22,843 nt of DNA from an uncultured Bacilli bacterium. Lineage in GTDB: Bacteria > Bacillota_I > Bacilli_A > RF39 > UBA660. The position numbers and the translations under genes are program-made. Positions within the stretch are counted from its first letter, which is position 1. Each line of letters begins with the position of its first letter. Of the stretch, positions 20,991-22,843 are shown piece after piece. The notes under the pieces were generated by a model. That model ran no database searches. It was not told the origin of the DNA and saw only the letters and a list, made by a program, of their open reading frames with translations. The stretch spans positions 1 to 22,843 of the forward strand of contig CANQYF010000010.1 in NCBI GenBank assembly GCA_947628075.1, read 5' to 3'.

Positions 20991-22769
20991 TTATAATTCT
21001 TCTATTTCACTTGGTAATAATACATTTCCAGTTTTACCTGCTTCTTTTAATCTTGCTTCAATCCAATCTCTATTTGATTCGTCTTTTACTATGATAGTTA
21101 TGCCATTTTTTATACCTGCAAACATTAAATCATAAGATGTTACTTGATTAAATTCAGCATTCCTTAAATCTAAATATTCTAATGATTTCATATCTCGAAA
21201 CATGCTACTGGTAACTACTACTTTATTTGTATTAAAATTTGATAAATCAAGCCTTGTTAATAAAGTACTATTATAAAACATAGCGTTCATATCTGTTACT
21301 TGACTCGTATCAAATTTGGATAAATCTAAATTTTGCAATGAGGACATACCACAAAACATAAAAGACATAGTTGTTACATTACTAGTGTTAAACTTAGATA
21401 AGTCCAATTCTTTTATTAAAGTCGTATCCCTAAACATGTTGCTCATGGTGGTTACATTGCCTGTATAAAAACCACTAACATCTAATTCAGTTACTGAGCG
21501 CATTCCCGAAAATATGCTAGACATATCAGTGACTTTCATTGTATTAAAATTGGATACATCAAGTTTGGTTACACTACTTAAACCTGAAAACATATGAGAT
21601 AAGATGGCTGAGTTTTTTGTATTAAAATTACTGACATCTAATTCTGTTAAGTTTCGTAATCCAAAAGATTCTGAAAAGTTCGTTTTTTCTATATACCATT
21701 TACTTACATCAAATTTGGTTACATTTGATGAAGCACTAAAACATCGCCACATACCCGCTAATAAATCTGTATAAAAATTAGATAAATCTATTGTTTCAAG
21801 ACTGTTCATATTTGAAAAAAAGAAATCAAGGCCCGAAGCATAAATATTATCTTTGCTTCCTATATATAAATTATAAAATTGATTTTCTTCGTCCTCTGTT
21901 CCTTTGGGAATTTCTTCTAACCATCCTATTATACTTCCAGCTGGTGATTGTAGATTGCCTGTTCCAACTCTTGTTAAATCCCAATTTATCTTATCTTTGA
22001 TATTATCATCTATATAATTAACAAAATATATATTTTTAATATATGGACCATATTCAGCACTTCTAAATTCATCAAATTGGCGATTCCAATCATACGCTTT
22101 TAAATAAACTGCTCTCTCACCAGTTAACTCGCATTTTAAATCAGTGGTATCTATATCTATATTGATATCTTTTTCAGAGAGATAACTTTGGTCTTCATCT
22201 CTATTTGTTAATTCTATATATGTCTCTATACTTTTACTATTATTACCGACGATATCTAAACTTATTGGTATTGTTGTTTCATTTTTTTCTTTTAATGTAG
22301 ATAAATCAATAACTTGGTGATTTGTTCCCCATCTTAGAAAGATTTTTAAATCTCCTTCTTGAAGAAAATTTAAAATACTATTAGCACTATTATCAACAGT
22401 AATTGTAACACTTGCGGTACACCTGTAAATATTATCGTCTTTCTTTGGATTAGTTAATGTTATTATTCCTATATCATGAAAACCTTCACTTTTGGTTTTA
22501 ACATAGTTCTCTTCATCATCGGCATATATTGTTCCTAATCTGTTTTGACTCATTGCTGCTGCATCAACATTTAAATTTAATTTCTCGGTTGGATTTTGAA
22601 TACTGGCTATAGAAACACCTTCTGTGCTTCCTGTTACTATTGTTTTATTATATTCAGAAGATTCTATCCCCACAACAAAATAAGCATATGATGCCCCGAT
22701 TAATAATACTAACAAGAATAACATTCCTATTATTAATTTTATATCGATTTTTTTCTTTTCTCTTGCCAT
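20991..22769 (-). CDS. Exported BspA-like leucine-rich repeat protein with SipW-type leader
   Basis: The 592-residue protein has the same leader (ending IGASYAYF, about 24-31) and the same beta-rich domain (40-215, Cys117 and Cys213) as the following gene. A linker region (240-320) with IIGWLEEIPKG and FYNLYIGSKDNIY is typical ahead of BspA repeats. Nine or so repeats of about 23 residues (about 322-552) follow the pattern LDLSNFNTSNVTDMSSMF, as in DUF285/BspA-like proteins. Known BspA proteins mediate adhesion, which is a reasonable guess here. No LPXTG or lipobox is seen, so anchoring may rely on the leader or on assembly of the TasA-like part. The binding site before the ATG is weak (GAAG region). 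Confidence 0.75.
   Translation of the reverse strand: MAREKKKIDIKLIIGMLFLLVLLIGASYAYFVVGIESSEYNKTIVTGSTEGVSIASIQNPTEKLNLNVDAAAMSQNRLGTIYADDEENYVKTKSEGFHDIGIITLTNPKKDDNIYRCTASVTITVDNSANSILNFLQEGDLKIFLRWGTNHQVIDLSTLKEKNETTIPISLDIVGNNSKSIETYIELTNRDEDQSYLSEKDINIDIDTTDLKCELTGERAVYLKAYDWNRQFDEFRSAEYGPYIKNIYFVNYIDDNIKDKINWDLTRVGTGNLQSPAGSIIGWLEEIPKGTEDEENQFYNLYIGSKDNIYASGLDFFFSNMNSLETIDLSNFYTDLLAGMWRCFSASSNVTKFDVSKWYIEKTNFSESFGLRNLTELDVSNFNTKNSAILSHMFSGLSSVTKLDVSNFNTMKVTDMSSIFSGMRSVTELDVSGFYTGNVTTMSNMFRDTTLIKELDLSKFNTSNVTTMSFMFCGMSSLQNLDLSKFDTSQVTDMNAMFYNSTLLTRLDLSNFNTNKVVVTSSMFRDMKSLEYLDLRNAEFNQVTSYDLMFAGIKNGITIIVKDESNRDWIEARLKEAGKTGNVLLPSEIEEL
22677..22769 (-). repeat. Leader-coding direct repeat, copy A (first 31 codons)
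   Basis: Partner of 20883-20975 in the same orientation, 1794 bp apart. The repeat covers the signal segment only; the following domain is alignable as protein but clearly diverged. Confidence 0.85.
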
Positions 22770-22812
22770 TTATTTTTCAACTTCTTTATTTATTATTCTT
22801 CTTATATATTTT

Positions 22813-22842
22813 ATTATACAATAACCTCAGCTACCTAAGCAA
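22813..22842 (-). promoter_or_regulatory. Candidate promoter of the surface-protein pair
   Basis: On the minus strand TATAAT (22813-22818) lies 18 nt after TTGCTT (22837-22842), which is close to the window edge. The leader is longer here, about 37 nt, unlike most others in the window. Confidence 0.5.
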
Positions 22843-22843
22843 G

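Noticed and set aside
20339..21094. Several short plus-strand frames rich in Leu, Tyr and His opposite the surface-protein genes
   Set aside because: These are shadows of the minus-strand genes; composition reflects reverse reading of Asn/Asp/Lys-rich coding sequence.
21130..21830. Regular repeats of about 69 bp, considered as a CRISPR or tandem repeat array
   Set aside because: The period matches 23-residue BspA-like protein repeats and the units are diverged; no conserved direct repeat with unique spacers.

Overview
The window comes from a very AT-rich, wall-bearing, monoderm Firmicute-type bacterium. The Ku gene and the small holin-like gene end in TGA, and the long proteins use TGG for Trp, so the standard bacterial code applies and not the Mycoplasma code. 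The best lineage guess is an uncultured gut Bacilli group (RF39/Erysipelotrichia-like). This is inferred from base composition, SipW-type 'GASYAYF' leader peptides, BspA-like leucine-rich surface proteins and Lgt without outer-membrane genes. Most genes are on the minus strand. No gene-free stretch exceeds 300 bases; the longest is 11569-11814.

Layout. 1-3228: a strong plus-strand terminator for a gene outside the window, then a minus-strand unit of Rieske/FAD oxidoreductase, Ku and a stand-alone LigD-type ligase, i.e. a minimal end-joining pair. 3350-5146 (+): membrane-anchored GH3 (NagZ-like) glycosidase and TspO. 5153-8952 (-): holin-like membrane protein, YugP-like metallopeptidase, cysS, gltX. 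9024-9881 (-): Bro-N/DinD-like gene whose sigma-A promoter carries a LexA-box-like site. 10044-11568: a divergent pair of surface protein (-) and XRE repressor (+), with three copies of one 15-bp palindrome between them. 11587-11829: a compact structured element in the convergent gap, with its own promoter and terminator candidates, read here as a possible small RNA. 11815-17646 (-): tightly overlapping RNA-biology operon of methyltransferase, RluA pseudouridine synthase, U32/RlhA-like protein and Tex. 17732-19447 (-): lgt and trxB. 19548-22769 (-): two paralogous exported proteins with nearly identical leader peptides, one ending in BspA-like repeats and one in the same C-terminal domain as the 10044-11216 protein.

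How the genes work together. Core functions (aminoacylation, rRNA modification, Tex, lipoprotein maturation, thioredoxin reduction) alternate with accessory surface and stress genes. DNA damage recurs: Ku/ligase and a DinD-like gene with an SOS-like operator. Most start codons were re-placed from Shine-Dalgarno spacing, because several longer frames begin at a GTG inside the ribosome binding site. Candidate -10 boxes often lie only about 17-22 nt before the start codon, suggesting very short leaders. The least explained parts are the 11622-11777 RNA-like element, the three-operator XRE switch, and the modular exported proteins.
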